Assembly: GCF_002561455.1 (NCBI RefSeq)
Contig: NZ_NTUP01000011.1
Span: 145,435-209,434 of the forward strand
Length of the DNA stretch: 64,000 nucleotides
Direction of reading: 5' to 3'
From: Bacillus sp. AFS015802
GTDB taxonomy: Bacteria; Bacillota; Bacilli; Bacillales; Bacillaceae_B
Shown here one piece after another: positions 25,535 through 34,478 of this stretch. Position 1 is the stretch's first letter. Each line of letters starts with the position of its first letter. The position numbers and the translations under genes are program-made. A model generated the notes under the pieces. It was not told where the DNA came from, made no database searches, and worked only from the letters and a program-made list of their open reading frames with translations.

Positions 25535-26695
25535 CTACTGGATAGGTATAAACCCTACGCTCCAATAGCCGTCCTCATCCTTTATCATTTGAAATCCCAT
25601 TAAGCCTTCTCCACCGTTATCATACTTTATATATCCACCAATATCGCTTGTTTGAATGAATTCACCGTTTTCAATTCCTTTGAAGGTATTGAGGATATTT
25701 TCCTTTGTTCCCCTGTCCTCTTGTGGAATCTTCTCATCTTCTTCCTTTGTCCAGCGTATATAATCCGGTCTGTCCGTGTACATTTCATAAACTAGGTCGT
25801 GGCGTTCGTCCAACGATGCCTGAACATAAACCTTCACTATGCTGAGTGGTGATAGCCCGTGCAAATGTTCTTCCATTGGATCTTCGGAAAACTTCCGGTA
25901 GGCCTCCTCTTCTTCTGGGGTCAAAGAGAAATTCCACTCATTGCTCTCTTTCTCTACTTCACTAAATGAGAATGGCATCACCACACTGAACTTCCACCCG
26001 TTATCATAAATCAGCCTGAAGCTTTGGACATTCACTTCCTGGGAACCTCCTGAAATAGGAACCTCATAGGTCACATCGCTCATTGTTTCGGAAGTTCTTA
26101 CTTTGATTGCAGTCGTACCGGTCCAAAGATCGTTTGTTTCATAAAATACATCGGGCTGGGCCAGTTTTCCTTTGTAAACGATAAAGGGGTGATCCGCAAT
26201 CAGCTGTCGAGCCGCATCAGGCGTAAAGCTTTCTGCCAGATAATGAACCACTTTATCTTTCGAGTCGAATTCTGTACTCATATACCGGTAAGGCTCGCCT
26301 TTATAATCGAAGCTTTCACCAGTCCCCTCATCGTTAAGGATGTTATCATATCGTGTGAACGCTTCTCCAATCAGTTTGTCGGCTGTGGGTTCATCCAGCT
26401 CAGTCGGTTCCTGCGACGTTGACTCTACCTGTTTTATGGTGTCTTGCTCCTGTGAAGCATTTTGACCGTCCATTTCAGTTCCAATCAGCTCGATGGTCAA
26501 CAATATACCAGCCAATATGAAGGCCGCAGCCAGTATATTCGGAACTAAACTCCTCATTTTGCCCCTACTCTTTTTTTGATCACCCATTTCTTCAAATAGT
26601 CTGTTTTTCAACTGTCTCTTAAACTCTTTTCGCGGAGTAAGGTCTGGTCGTTTTTTCAAGGATTGTAGTAAGTCATCATCGAATTTTTCGTTCAT
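25535..26695 (-). CDS. Probable anti-sigma factor, single-pass membrane protein (RsiX-like)
   Basis: A 386-residue protein: a charged cytoplasmic N-terminus (about 1-50) that could bind a sigma factor, one membrane helix (about 51-70), and a 300-residue extracytoplasmic region. Its start overlaps the end of the ECF sigma gene by 20 bp. This coupling, the topology and a size close to RsiX (about 368) point to an anti-sigma role. No HxxxCxxC zinc motif of the ZAS type is present, which is also true of several RsiX-like proteins. The extracytoplasmic part is unassigned. Confidence 0.6.
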   Translation of the reverse strand: MNEKFDDDLLQSLKKRPDLTPRKEFKRQLKNRLFEEMGDQKKSRGKMRSLVPNILAAAFILAGILLTIELIGTEMDGQNASQEQDTIKQVESTSQEPTELDEPTADKLIGEAFTRYDNILNDEGTGESFDYKGEPYRYMSTEFDSKDKVVHYLAESFTPDAARQLIADHPFIVYKGKLAQPDVFYETNDLWTGTTAIKVRTSETMSDVTYEVPISGGSQEVNVQSFRLIYDNGWKFSVVMPFSFSEVEKESNEWNFSLTPEEEEAYRKFSEDPMEEHLHGLSPLSIVKVYVQASLDERHDLVYEMYTDRPDYIRWTKEEDEKIPQEDRGTKENILNTFKGIENGEFIQTSDIGGYIKYDNGGEGLMGFQMIKDEDGYWSVGFIPIQ

Positions 26696-27218
26696 TTACC
26701 AGCACCGCCTCTTCATTGGAATTCACTAATGATTTTTTTAATAGCTTCATCGCTCTGTGATAGTCCACTTTTACCTTTGAAGGCTTCCAATCGAGGATTT
26801 CAGCTGTTTCTTTAACCGAGTATTCTCTTAATCCCCTTAATATGACGACATTTCGATAATCAGGCTTCAACTTTGAAAGGGCAGCTTGCACCAGTTCCCA
26901 CTCTTCATTCTTTTCCATCTCCTCTTCCGGTATGCCCTCCTCACTTTTCCCTAAATTCAAGATGACGTCCGGGAGAAGGGAGATAAGCTTTCTCTTTCGA
27001 TAATGATCGATGGCCGTGCGTTTCGCTATGGATATGATCCATGTTTTCTGAGAGGATTGATGTTTGAAGCTGTGATAACTCTTGAACACTCTCATAAATG
27101 TATCTTGAGTCAGATCCTCTGCTTCGGATGAATTATTTGTAAAATATAATAAGTACTGATATACGTCATGAAAAAATGTTTCATAAAGCTCTTCCAATCG
27201 GTCTTGATCCTCATTCAA
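26676..27218 (-). CDS. ECF RNA polymerase sigma factor, SigX-like
   Basis: A 180-residue ECF sigma factor. Region 2 has YLLYFTNNSSEAEDLTQDTFMRVFKSYHSF and KTWIISIAKRTAIDHYRK; region 4 has LKPDYRNVVILRGLREYSVKETAEIL followed by SKVKVDYHRAMKLLKK. Similarity to SigX is visible throughout, and a TGAAAC...CGAC promoter of SigX type precedes it. The start is probably the TTG at 27218, because the GGGGGG site lies 6 nt upstream of it but touches the ATG at 27224. It is cotranscribed with the membrane partner gene. Confidence 0.8.
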   Translation of the reverse strand: MNEDQDRLEELYETFFHDVYQYLLYFTNNSSEAEDLTQDTFMRVFKSYHSFKHQSSQKTWIISIAKRTAIDHYRKRKLISLLPDVILNLGKSEEGIPEEEMEKNEEWELVQAALSKLKPDYRNVVILRGLREYSVKETAEILDWKPSKVKVDYHRAMKLLKKSLVNSNEEAVLVNERKIR

Positions 27219-27246
27219 AGCCATCCCCCCTTTACTGTATCTATTA

Positions 27247-27273
27247 GTCGTCGCAAGGTCTGAAATGGTTTCA
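27247..27273 (-). promoter_or_regulatory. Autoregulatory ECF (SigX-type) promoter
   Basis: On the minus strand TGAAACC (27273-27267) is followed by CGACGAC (27253-27247). Counted to the distal CGAC, the spacer is 17 nt after TGAAAC. CGAC at -10 is typical of SigX promoters, so the operon is probably self-activating. Confidence 0.6.
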
Positions 27274-27296
27274 ATCCCTTTGAAAAAAATCACTCA

Positions 27297-27329
27297 TAAG
27301 AAAAAAGAGCCGTTTTGATCACAGCTCTT
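27297..27329 (-). terminator. Intrinsic terminator of the thioredoxin-like gene
   Basis: AGAGC / GCTCT hairpin followed on the minus strand by six T separates the upstream genes from the sigma operon promoter. Confidence 0.65.
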
Positions 27330-27433
27330 CGTTTAGATGATTTTACCATATTTTTATGATCCCTAAACGACCGTTTAGCCCGTTTAAGCTTGTCAGGTAA
27401 GCCCTTTTCACGTTTAATCAAACGTTTGTTTAG
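27330..27433. repeat. Cluster of CGTTTA(A/G) repeats including a 16-bp palindrome
   Basis: Seven copies of CGTTTA or its complement lie within about 100 bp (27330, 27363, 27372, 27381, 27411, and the palindrome CAAACGTTTG at 27419-27428). Two of them form CTAAACG-ac-CGTTTAG (27363-27378). The cluster fills the space between the thioredoxin-like stop and its terminator. Confidence 0.5.
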
Positions 27434-27756
27434 TTGTCTAACATCTTCGTGAGACGGCTAATTTGACTGTGCAGCTCGTCGATTGGAACGAAACGTGCCT
27501 TTCTGAACATTTCTTTCCCATCAACGAAAACGATGATGACCGGCACTGTGAAGATGGAGAATTCACCAGCGATTTCCGGGATTTCTTCTGCATCGGCATG
27601 GATGGATATGACAGATTTGAATTTCTCCAGCACCCCCTTCACCTGTGGCAGGAGTGCGTGACAAACGGAGCAATCAGGTCTTGATATGTATAGTAATACG
27701 AGCTTTTCGCTTTTCAGCACGGCATGGATTGCTTCTAATGAATGCATGACTTCCAT
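27430..27756 (-). CDS. Thioredoxin-family protein
   Basis: A 108-residue thioredoxin fold with the active site RPDCSVC (C-x-x-C) and the cis-Pro segment FTVPVIIVFVDG. It has no signal peptide, so it is a cytosolic thiol-disulfide protein. The ATG at 27756 has AAAGGAG 9 nt upstream; a longer open frame to 27855 overlaps the next gene and is rejected. It follows the phosphatase gene by 73 bp and may share its transcript. Confidence 0.85.
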   Translation of the reverse strand: MEVMHSLEAIHAVLKSEKLVLLYISRPDCSVCHALLPQVKGVLEKFKSVISIHADAEEIPEIAGEFSIFTVPVIIVFVDGKEMFRKARFVPIDELHSQISRLTKMLDN

Positions 27757-27829
27757 GTTACGGACTCCTTTCATTTTGGACCTTATACTATGTATACCCG
27801 ATTCCCGAAGGAAATACTTGCATGTGACA

Positions 27830-28372
27830 TCACCCTGATTCGGCCTCAAAAACATACACCTTGCCGTTGGATGGCCTCCTGAACGATGGTCCGGTGAATC
27901 CCCGTCTCAGCAATTCTTTCCTCATAAACATCATGATTCCACCATGACCGACAATGAGCACATCTGTCCCTTCACGAATGGACTTATCGATCACACCCTT
28001 GATTCTTTCCTCGACTTCGCTCTTACTTTCCGGCTGTGAACGATGATTAAACCACCAGGCAATCCTGATGAATGTTAAATGCAGAAAAAGCGGAAGCTTC
28101 CTTTTAGATCGAAATAATGGAGATAGTCGGATTTCCCTCAGTTCCTCTAAAAATTCGATCTCCCCTTCATAAACGGTTTCAGCTGTTATCCGAGCCCTTG
28201 ATAAGTCGCTGGAATAACATCTTTTCCAGTCGATCCCTCTAAGATCCACTTCATTTCCTTCTACCTCTGACGCATCATATTCTTCCACCCACTTCATCAA
28301 CTCATCACTTGTTACTAATGAAGCAGGATAACCCCTTTTCACTTTAAAATGCCTGATAAGACCAATCTTCAT
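27830..28372 (-). CDS. Histidine phosphatase (phosphoglycerate-mutase-like) family protein
   Basis: A 180-residue protein of the histidine phosphatase superfamily. The catalytic LIRHFKV near the N-terminus replaces the usual R-H-G with R-H-F, CYSSDLSRARITAETV supplies the conserved Arg, and VLIVGHGGIMMFM contains the second catalytic His. The altered RHG may change its substrate preference. The ATG at 28372 is supported by GGGGGAGGG upstream. The substrate is unknown. Confidence 0.8.
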   Translation of the reverse strand: MKIGLIRHFKVKRGYPASLVTSDELMKWVEEYDASEVEGNEVDLRGIDWKRCYSSDLSRARITAETVYEGEIEFLEELREIRLSPLFRSKRKLPLFLHLTFIRIAWWFNHRSQPESKSEVEERIKGVIDKSIREGTDVLIVGHGGIMMFMRKELLRRGFTGPSFRRPSNGKVYVFEAESG

Positions 28373-28411
28373 ACAGATTCCCTCCCCCCCTTCCATTATA
28401 CTAGTTTTTGG

Positions 28412-28447
28412 AAGAAAAAAAGCATGCGCTATAGGGACGCATGCTTA
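28412..28447 (-). terminator. Intrinsic terminator of the ZIP gene
   Basis: AGCATGCG / CGCATGCT stem with a 9-nt loop followed by seven T on the minus strand. Confidence 0.85.
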
Positions 28448-28457
28448 CTCTTATCCA

Positions 28458-29273
28458 TTACCCAAGGGATACATCCAGAATCATCATCACGACGAACCCG
28501 AGCATTAGCCCCAATGTAGCCAAATCTGTACTACCGGAAGACTGGGATTCCGGAATGAGCTCTTCCACCACGACGAATATCATCGCTCCTGCTGCGAAAG
28601 CCAGTGCATAGGGCAGCAGCGGTTGCACCATGAGGACGGCAGCTGCCCCGATGACGGCAGCAATCGGTTCTACAATCGCCGAAAGCTGACCGTAATGGAA
28701 TGATTTCAAACGGGACATCCCATCTCCCCTGAGCGGGATGGAAAGAGCGGCCCCTTCAGGCATGTTCTGGATCCCGATTCCAATGGCAAGGCCGATGGCT
28801 CCCACCAATGTTGCATCTCCAAGCCCGAGTGAGGCTGCACCAAAGGCTACCCCGATAGCGAGGCCTTCCGGAATATTATGGAGCGTGATCGCGAGAAACA
28901 ATAGCGTTGATTTCTTGAATTTGGTTGGAGGTCCTTCAGCGTTTTCCGATTCGTTCCCCAAGTGTAAGTGTGGGACGACAAAGTCTAAAAGTCTAATAAA
29001 AATGCCACCGAGTAAAAAGCCAATGGCAGGGGCAAGCCACGGTATCTGACCATTTTGCTCACTGAACTCTATCGAAGGTGCAAGCAGCGACCAGAACGAT
29101 GCAGCAATCATGACACCTGCAGCAAACCCGAGCATCATATTCAGCGTATGCTTTTCAATTTTGGTGAAGAAAAAAACCGTGGCTGCTCCATGCGCAGTCA
29201 ACCCCCACGTCACCAGGCCACCGAACAGTGCCTGCATCGTTGGATTGAATCCACTTAACCAATCTATAAACAT
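28458..29273 (-). CDS. ZIP-family divalent metal transporter
   Basis: A 271-residue protein with eight helices of the ZIP family, which imports Zn2+, Mn2+ or Fe2+. The metal path motifs are present: ITLHNIPEGLAIGVAFG in helix 4 and IGIQNMPEGAALSIPLRGDG in helix 5. Between helices 3 and 4 there is a short His-containing loop (VPHLHLG). The ATG at 29273 has GGAGGAG upstream and begins just before the first helix. It is monocistronic. Confidence 0.9.
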   Translation of the reverse strand: MFIDWLSGFNPTMQALFGGLVTWGLTAHGAATVFFFTKIEKHTLNMMLGFAAGVMIAASFWSLLAPSIEFSEQNGQIPWLAPAIGFLLGGIFIRLLDFVVPHLHLGNESENAEGPPTKFKKSTLLFLAITLHNIPEGLAIGVAFGAASLGLGDATLVGAIGLAIGIGIQNMPEGAALSIPLRGDGMSRLKSFHYGQLSAIVEPIAAVIGAAAVLMVQPLLPYALAFAAGAMIFVVVEELIPESQSSGSTDLATLGLMLGFVVMMILDVSLG

Positions 29274-29567
29274 ACGAACCACTCTCCTCCGATCACACAT
29301 TTAGAATACTACCATTTTGCATCAAGGAAACTTTCTTTGTCAAAGGAAATGTCATACGACCTGTTTACCATGGGTCATCATTTTTCTATTTATATGTCAA
29401 TCCCTTTAAATTGTGTTTGTATCATTTATCCTTCCGAATTTCTATACATGGTATGCACCTGGACCCTGAACAAAAGAAGGCTCTGTGCACCCCCTTAAAA
29501 AAATATTTTCATTACCCCCTTCCCAAACTGGCAGAACTTGTTATATACTTTAACTGTATTAAGACAC
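29274..29567. other. Divergent intergenic region
   Basis: About 300 bp between the ZIP gene and the GntR operon. It must hold both promoters, but I see no convincing -35/-10 pair and no gene in it. Confidence 0.4.
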
Positions 29568-29579
29568 GTAGTACACTAC
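29568..29579. promoter_or_regulatory. Palindrome upstream of the GntR operon
   Basis: GTAGT-ac-ACTAC lies 20 bp before the GntR start codon, where an autorepressor would bind. YtrA-type regulators bind such short palindromes in their own leader region. Confidence 0.4.
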
Positions 29580-29599
29580 ACACAGTCGGGAGGGTGGAT

Positions 29600-29995
29600 A
29601 TGTTTGAGCTTGATTTAAGAAGTCGTAAGCCCATTTATGAGCAATTAGTCGAAAAGCTAAAAGAGTTGATCATCAATGAAGTGCTTAAGCCTGACGAACA
29701 ATTGCCTTCCGTTCGTGCTCTGGCACAGCAATTGACCATAAATCCAAACACAATCCAAAAAGCATACAGGGAGCTCGAAACTCAAAGGTTCATTTATTCT
29801 GTGAAAGGACGGGGTAGCTTTGTTAATCCTTCAAGTCACATTCAAAACGCGGAGAAAATCATGAAAGTAAAAGAAGAATTGTCGAAACTTTTGTCTGAAG
29901 CCCTCTACCTGGGGATTACAACAGACGATTTAAAACAGATGATTGTGGAAATCGAGGCGACGCTTGGAGGGAATCAAACTGATGATAGAGATTAA
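29600..29995 (+). CDS. GntR-family regulator, YtrA subfamily
   Basis: A 131-residue regulator: an N-terminal winged helix (RSRKPIYEQLVEKLKELI, then LPSVRALAQQLTINPNTIQKAYRELE and GRGSFV) and a short C-terminal helical tail with no ligand domain, as in the YtrA subfamily that controls ABC transporter operons. The ATG at 29600 has GGGAGGG upstream. The stop overlaps the ATP-binding gene by 14 bp. It probably represses its own operon in response to membrane or cell-wall stress. Confidence 0.85.
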   Translation: MFELDLRSRKPIYEQLVEKLKELIINEVLKPDEQLPSVRALAQQLTINPNTIQKAYRELETQRFIYSVKGRGSFVNPSSHIQNAEKIMKVKEELSKLLSEALYLGITTDDLKQMIVEIEATLGGNQTDDRD

Positions 29996-30884
29996 AGAAG
30001 TTAGAAAGGCCTTTGAAGGCACGGAAATCATTCATGATATTTCCTTCACTGTTCAAAAGGGTTCGATTTACGGCCTTCTCGGATCGAATGGTGCAGGAAA
30101 GACCACATTATTGAAGACCATTGCCGGAGTGATGAAGCCTGAAAGCGGTGAAGTTCTGGTAAACACCAGGCCCGTCTACGAAAATATAGCGACTAAAGAA
30201 ACATTGTTTTTCATTCCGGATCAACCCTTTTTCTTTGCCCACTATTCATTGGCGCAAATGGCCCGTTTTTATCAGAACACCTATAGCCGATGGGATGAAA
30301 AACAATATGAATCGTTAAGCAGCTTATTCGGGATCGATCCCCATAAAAATCTTCATAAGTTTTCAAAAGGCGTCCAGCGGCAGGCGGCTTTCATCCTGGC
30401 CCTGGCCACTCAACCCGATGTACTGATCCTAGATGAGCCGATGGACGGCCTTGACCCCGTTGTCAGGAAGAAAGTCAAAAGCGTGCTGATATCAGAAGTA
30501 GCCAACCGGGACATGACCATCATCATCTCTTCTCACAACCTGCGGGAAGTGGAGGATATTTGTGATCACATCGGGATCTTGCATCAAGGAAGATTTTTAC
30601 TGGAGAAGGACCTCGATGATTTAAAGTCAGGCATTCACAAAGTGCAGCTGGCATTCAAGGGGGAGATTCCCGGGAAGCTCTTTCATGATCTCGACCTCAT
30701 GCACAGAGAAACCCGTGGAAGCGTGTCTCTCTGTATCGTAAGAGGTGACGAACAGCAGGTGAGGAATATGATTCAGCCTTACCATCCTGTCATTTTCGAT
30801 CTGCTGCCTTTGACTCTTGAAGAAATCTTTGTTTATGAAATGGAGGACGTCGGATATGCCATCCAAAACATCATGGATCAATAA
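29982..30884 (+). CDS. ABC transporter ATP-binding protein (YtrB-like)
   Basis: A 300-residue ATPase with Walker A LGSNGAGKTT, a degenerate signature FSKGVQRQ in place of LSGGQ, Walker B VLILDEPMDGLDP and the H-loop SSHNLREVE. The degenerate signature is common in this YtrB/BcrA-like group. The ATG has GGAGG 11 nt upstream, and the 3' end overlaps the permease gene by 29 bp. Confidence 0.85.
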   Translation: MIEIKEVRKAFEGTEIIHDISFTVQKGSIYGLLGSNGAGKTTLLKTIAGVMKPESGEVLVNTRPVYENIATKETLFFIPDQPFFFAHYSLAQMARFYQNTYSRWDEKQYESLSSLFGIDPHKNLHKFSKGVQRQAAFILALATQPDVLILDEPMDGLDPVVRKKVKSVLISEVANRDMTIIISSHNLREVEDICDHIGILHQGRFLLEKDLDDLKSGIHKVQLAFKGEIPGKLFHDLDLMHRETRGSVSLCIVRGDEQQVRNMIQPYHPVIFDLLPLTLEEIFVYEMEDVGYAIQNIMDQ

Positions 30885-32817
30885 AGAAATCATCACACTA
30901 AGCCTCCGGAATGTTGGATGGGTAGGCATTGTTTATTTCATCGGACTTCTCTTTTCTTTACCCGTCGACATCATCGGTCAATTATCCAAGGATAACCAAG
31001 CTTATCCGATCGCGATTTACGACAATCTCTTTAAAATGCAGTACCCGATTCAAATGGGATTGATGCTGTTCATTCCGGTCATTCTCTCCTTGTTCCTGTT
31101 CCGTTATCTGCATGTGAAACAAGCCGGCGACTTCATGCACAGCCTCCCGATTACACGCAGTAAATTATTTTTCTGTTTTACCGGGGCAGGTTTCGGGATT
31201 CTCATCATTCCCATCTTGCTGAATACAGTGATTTTACTTTCCCTTTATTCGCTCACGGATCTACAACAATTCATTGAGATTCAAGACATCTTTGTCTGGT
31301 GCGGCATTACGGTGCTCGTGAACCTGCTTCTGTTCACCGCTTCCACACTCGTTGCGATGATAACGGGACTGACCGCTGTGCAAGGGGCGCTGACCTATAT
31401 CCTGCTCTTGTTGCCGGCAGGAATGTTCATGCTCGTATGCTACAGTTCAAAAAATCTATTATACGGATTTCCCGAGGACTATTTCTTCAATGTTCAAATC
31501 GAGGAATACTCCCCGCTCATCAAGACGGTCTACCTTGAGAATAAACTATTTACCGTTACGGACGTGTGGCTGTTCATCCTCATCACTCTCGTATTCTATG
31601 GATTATCATACTTTTTATACAAAACGAGAAAAGTGGAGGTGGCCTCACAGGCCATTGTGTACCCTATCTTAAGGCCCCTGTTTAAATATGGTGTCGCCTT
31701 CTGTTTCATGTTATTCGGAGGGATGTACTTCAATGAAATATACCAGAATAACGGCTGGACGATATTCGGGTACCTCATTGGTTCTCTCATCGGCTACTAC
31801 CTGGGTGAGATGGTCCTGCAAAAGCATTGGAGAGTGTTCCGCCATTGGAAGGGCTATGCGGGATTTGCCCTGATCGTTGTTCTCCTTGGTCTATTCATTC
31901 AGTTGGACCTGTTTCATTATGAAGACAAGGTGCCCGCTTTGGCAGATGTAGAAAAAGTCCATGTCAGTCAGAGCTATTATTCCCTGACGGACAATCCCGA
32001 CAATCTGATTAAAGATCCCTATATGAGTGACCCGCAAGCGATCGAAGCCGTCCTGAACCTCCATGGGGCAATCGTGGAACAAGAGCCTCACAATACGTTG
32101 TCAGGTGAGAAACATGAGCAGATTTTCCTCTATTACAAGATGAAGGACGGAAGCAAGATTGTGAGAAATTACGTCATCAATATAGAAAAATTCCAATCTC
32201 CATATGCCTCTCTTTATGAAATGAAGAATTATAAAGAAAAAACAGAACAAATTTATGGTGTGGATTCAAGCAAGGTGGATAAACTCACTGTTTATCCAGA
32301 GATGGGGAACAAACCCGGGATCTCCATATCCGACCCCGGGGAAATCAAGGAAGCCGTCGCTATTTTAAAAGAAGATACGTATCACGAATCATTTGAAGAC
32401 CGGGATAGAGTGAACCTTTATAACGTCGAGCTCCTTTTATCCAATGACCAGTGGGCTCATGCCGGTGTGAAAAAGACCGATAAGAAATTCATAGCCTGGC
32501 TTCAGGATAAAGGATACTTAGAAAATCTTAAAATGACGTCATCTGATATCCAGTGGATGTACGTGGCGAAACAAACCGATCTCAATGATCCTTTCTCTCA
32601 ACCTGCAGAACAGTCAATACGGGAGTTAAAGGAAGAAAACAAAGGTATCGAAGTGAAGGATGCGTCCCGGATGGAATCCATCATGGATCGGCTCGTTTAT
32701 GATCAAGAGAATAGTGAATACACCGTGTTCATCAAGTATAAAGACAACGGATCCATCACTCTGGGGTTACAGAAAGAAGATGCACCTTCCTTTTTGAAAA
32801 CAAAATGGAATGATTGA
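30856..32817 (+). CDS. ABC transporter permease with C-terminal soluble domain (DUF6449-like)
   Basis: A 653-residue membrane protein. The first 355 residues contain about seven helices, with the family segment KQAGDFMHSLPITRSKLF. The remaining 300 residues are hydrophilic and repeat-like, rich in YxxxxxNPDN and EMGNKPG elements, and would lie outside. It is encoded with the YtrB-like ATPase. The start is ATG at 30856 with GGAGG about 10 nt upstream. The C-terminal domain is probably extracytoplasmic. Confidence 0.75.
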   Translation: MPSKTSWINKEIITLSLRNVGWVGIVYFIGLLFSLPVDIIGQLSKDNQAYPIAIYDNLFKMQYPIQMGLMLFIPVILSLFLFRYLHVKQAGDFMHSLPITRSKLFFCFTGAGFGILIIPILLNTVILLSLYSLTDLQQFIEIQDIFVWCGITVLVNLLLFTASTLVAMITGLTAVQGALTYILLLLPAGMFMLVCYSSKNLLYGFPEDYFFNVQIEEYSPLIKTVYLENKLFTVTDVWLFILITLVFYGLSYFLYKTRKVEVASQAIVYPILRPLFKYGVAFCFMLFGGMYFNEIYQNNGWTIFGYLIGSLIGYYLGEMVLQKHWRVFRHWKGYAGFALIVVLLGLFIQLDLFHYEDKVPALADVEKVHVSQSYYSLTDNPDNLIKDPYMSDPQAIEAVLNLHGAIVEQEPHNTLSGEKHEQIFLYYKMKDGSKIVRNYVINIEKFQSPYASLYEMKNYKEKTEQIYGVDSSKVDKLTVYPEMGNKPGISISDPGEIKEAVAILKEDTYHESFEDRDRVNLYNVELLLSNDQWAHAGVKKTDKKFIAWLQDKGYLENLKMTSSDIQWMYVAKQTDLNDPFSQPAEQSIRELKEENKGIEVKDASRMESIMDRLVYDQENSEYTVFIKYKDNGSITLGLQKEDAPSFLKTKWND

Positions 32818-32840
32818 TAATGGAAAGTCGGGGTGACTAT

Positions 32841-33374
32841 ATGGACATAATGGAACCTTATACATCTCCTCTCACGTTCGAGGAGATGTATGAACAATTT
32901 CATAAGTTGATTTATCATATTGCTTACAATATAACGAAAGACGTTCATTTATCTCAGGATATCGTCCAGGAGACGTTCCTGAAAGCTTATTTAAAAATCG
33001 AGACTTTATTGGATGGGGCAAAAGTCAAATCCTGGCTCACTTCAATCGCAAGATGTACGGCCATCGACTTCATCCGCAAACGATCTAAACGCCATGAAAT
33101 TTGCTTTGAAGACCATGAGGAGCTTCATCCGATTCAGGATGATCAGTCTCTGGAAGTGGAAATCGAAGCCCGCTTCCTCAAAAGCAGCATACAGGATCAC
33201 ATCAAGATCCTTCCCGAGACCCAGCAGGAAGTCATGGCACTGAAAGTCACGGAAGACATGAGTGACAGTGAGATTGCCCGCAAGCTGAATCTGCCTCCTT
33301 CCACGGTCAAAACCCGATTTCACCGGGCGAGGAAGCAGTTGTATTCGATTGTCTATTCAAAGGAATCTGCATAA
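32841..33374 (+). CDS. ECF-type RNA polymerase sigma factor
   Basis: A 177-residue ECF sigma factor: region 2 has LSQDIVQETFLKAYLKIETLLDGAKVKSWLTSIARCTAIDFIRKRSKR and region 4 has ILPETQQEVMALKVTEDMSDSEIARKLNLPPSTVKTRFHRARKQL. It starts 24 bp after the permease stop and is the last gene of the GntR-ABC operon, with no anti-sigma gene nearby. It is therefore likely to be controlled through the operon rather than by a membrane anti-sigma factor. A second ATG at 32850 is possible. Confidence 0.8.
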   Translation: MDIMEPYTSPLTFEEMYEQFHKLIYHIAYNITKDVHLSQDIVQETFLKAYLKIETLLDGAKVKSWLTSIARCTAIDFIRKRSKRHEICFEDHEELHPIQDDQSLEVEIEARFLKSSIQDHIKILPETQQEVMALKVTEDMSDSEIARKLNLPPSTVKTRFHRARKQLYSIVYSKESA

Positions 33375-33375
33375 G

Positions 33376-33410
33376 AAAAGGAGCCTCGATGAGAAGGCTC
33401 CTTTTTTGAA
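33376..33410 (+). terminator. Intrinsic terminator of the GntR-ABC-sigma operon
   Basis: AAAAGGAGCC / GGCTCCTTTT stem followed by T, directly after the sigma gene. Confidence 0.85.
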
Positions 33411-33544
33411 TACTAAAGATTATCCAATAAGACTAAAAGATGTATTTCATGTATTAGTTTAGTAGCATTTTCAACCTTAATCATTGACAGCCTTCCCAAT
33501 AGGTTTCAGAATAGAAGAATAAGCCAATTTCAAAGGGAGAGTTT

Positions 33545-34420
33545 ATGGATACACATTCGCCTCATTTATATGAATACTTAGTGGATCACGCCTCAGAATT
33601 TACAGAAGACTGGCTCCAATTCCAGAATGTTAAAACGGGATCACACTATTCTCTTGATTCTCCGCCTGATATTCTGAACAAAATCAAAGAACAAAATTCC
33701 AACTACGTGAAGATCATTGCAAAGTGTCTGCTCCTTTCGAATGAACAGTCAAAGGAATTGATTTATAACTGGACGAAGGAAACGGCCATGGATCGCAGTA
33801 AATCCAGCACGACCCTGGATGAAGTCGTACGTAATTCAGGTGTTTTCAGAAGAGTGTATTGGACATATGTTGAAAAGTTCGTCGAAGAACAATCCGAATT
33901 GAACATTCAATTGAAAGAGGTATTTGAGTGGGAACGCAAGATTAACTTCGCCTTGGACTATGTGCTGGAAACGTTCACTTCGACATTCCTTGCAATCTTA
34001 ATGAATAGGCTACAGGCTCAGTCCACACTGATCCAAGAATTGAGTACCCCTGTTATTTCTTTAACGTCTGAAGTGGGACTTCTGCCTATCATTGGGGATA
34101 TCGATACAGGCCGGGCACGCACGATCGTGGAATCAACACTTCAGCAAAGTGCCGATGCCCATTTGTCCATGCTGATCATTGACTTATCGGGGGTGGTGTT
34201 GGTGGACACCATGGTGGCCCAGCAAATCTTCCGTCTCATCGACGCCCTGAATCTATTGGGCGTAAAATCCGTCATCACCGGGATCCGCCCAGAAGTCGCC
34301 CAGACAGCCATCCACCTTGGGCTGGATTTTTCCACCATCCATACGGAAAATTCCCTTGAACGGATCATTGCCGATGTCATTCAGGAAAACAGCAACTTTT
34401 TGCCAATCAAGATCAATTGA
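33545..34420 (+). CDS. RsbR-type stressosome protein with STAS domain
   Basis: A 291-residue protein: a divergent N-terminal globin-like helical domain (about 1-145), a linker helix and a C-terminal STAS domain with the RsbR signature SEVGLLPIIGDIDTGRARTIVE and LIIDLSGVVLVDTMVAQQIFRL. The Thr in VDTMVA corresponds to a phosphorylation site of RsbR proteins. Such proteins assemble with RsbS and RsbT into the stressosome that controls SigB. Several paralogues are normal in Bacillus; no rsbS or rsbT lies here. GGGAGAG precedes the ATG. Confidence 0.85.
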   Translation: MDTHSPHLYEYLVDHASEFTEDWLQFQNVKTGSHYSLDSPPDILNKIKEQNSNYVKIIAKCLLLSNEQSKELIYNWTKETAMDRSKSSTTLDEVVRNSGVFRRVYWTYVEKFVEEQSELNIQLKEVFEWERKINFALDYVLETFTSTFLAILMNRLQAQSTLIQELSTPVISLTSEVGLLPIIGDIDTGRARTIVESTLQQSADAHLSMLIIDLSGVVLVDTMVAQQIFRLIDALNLLGVKSVITGIRPEVAQTAIHLGLDFSTIHTENSLERIIADVIQENSNFLPIKIN

Positions 34421-34425
34421 ATAAA

Positions 34426-34478
34426 AAAAGACTGATGCATGGAGGGGCACACCCTTCAATGTATCAGTCTTTTTATTT
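34426..34478. terminator. Bidirectional intrinsic terminator
   Basis: AAAGACTGAT...ATCAGTCTTT with an inner CAT/ATG pair and flanking A and T tracts lies between the RsbR-type gene and the convergent GTPase gene. Confidence 0.8.
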
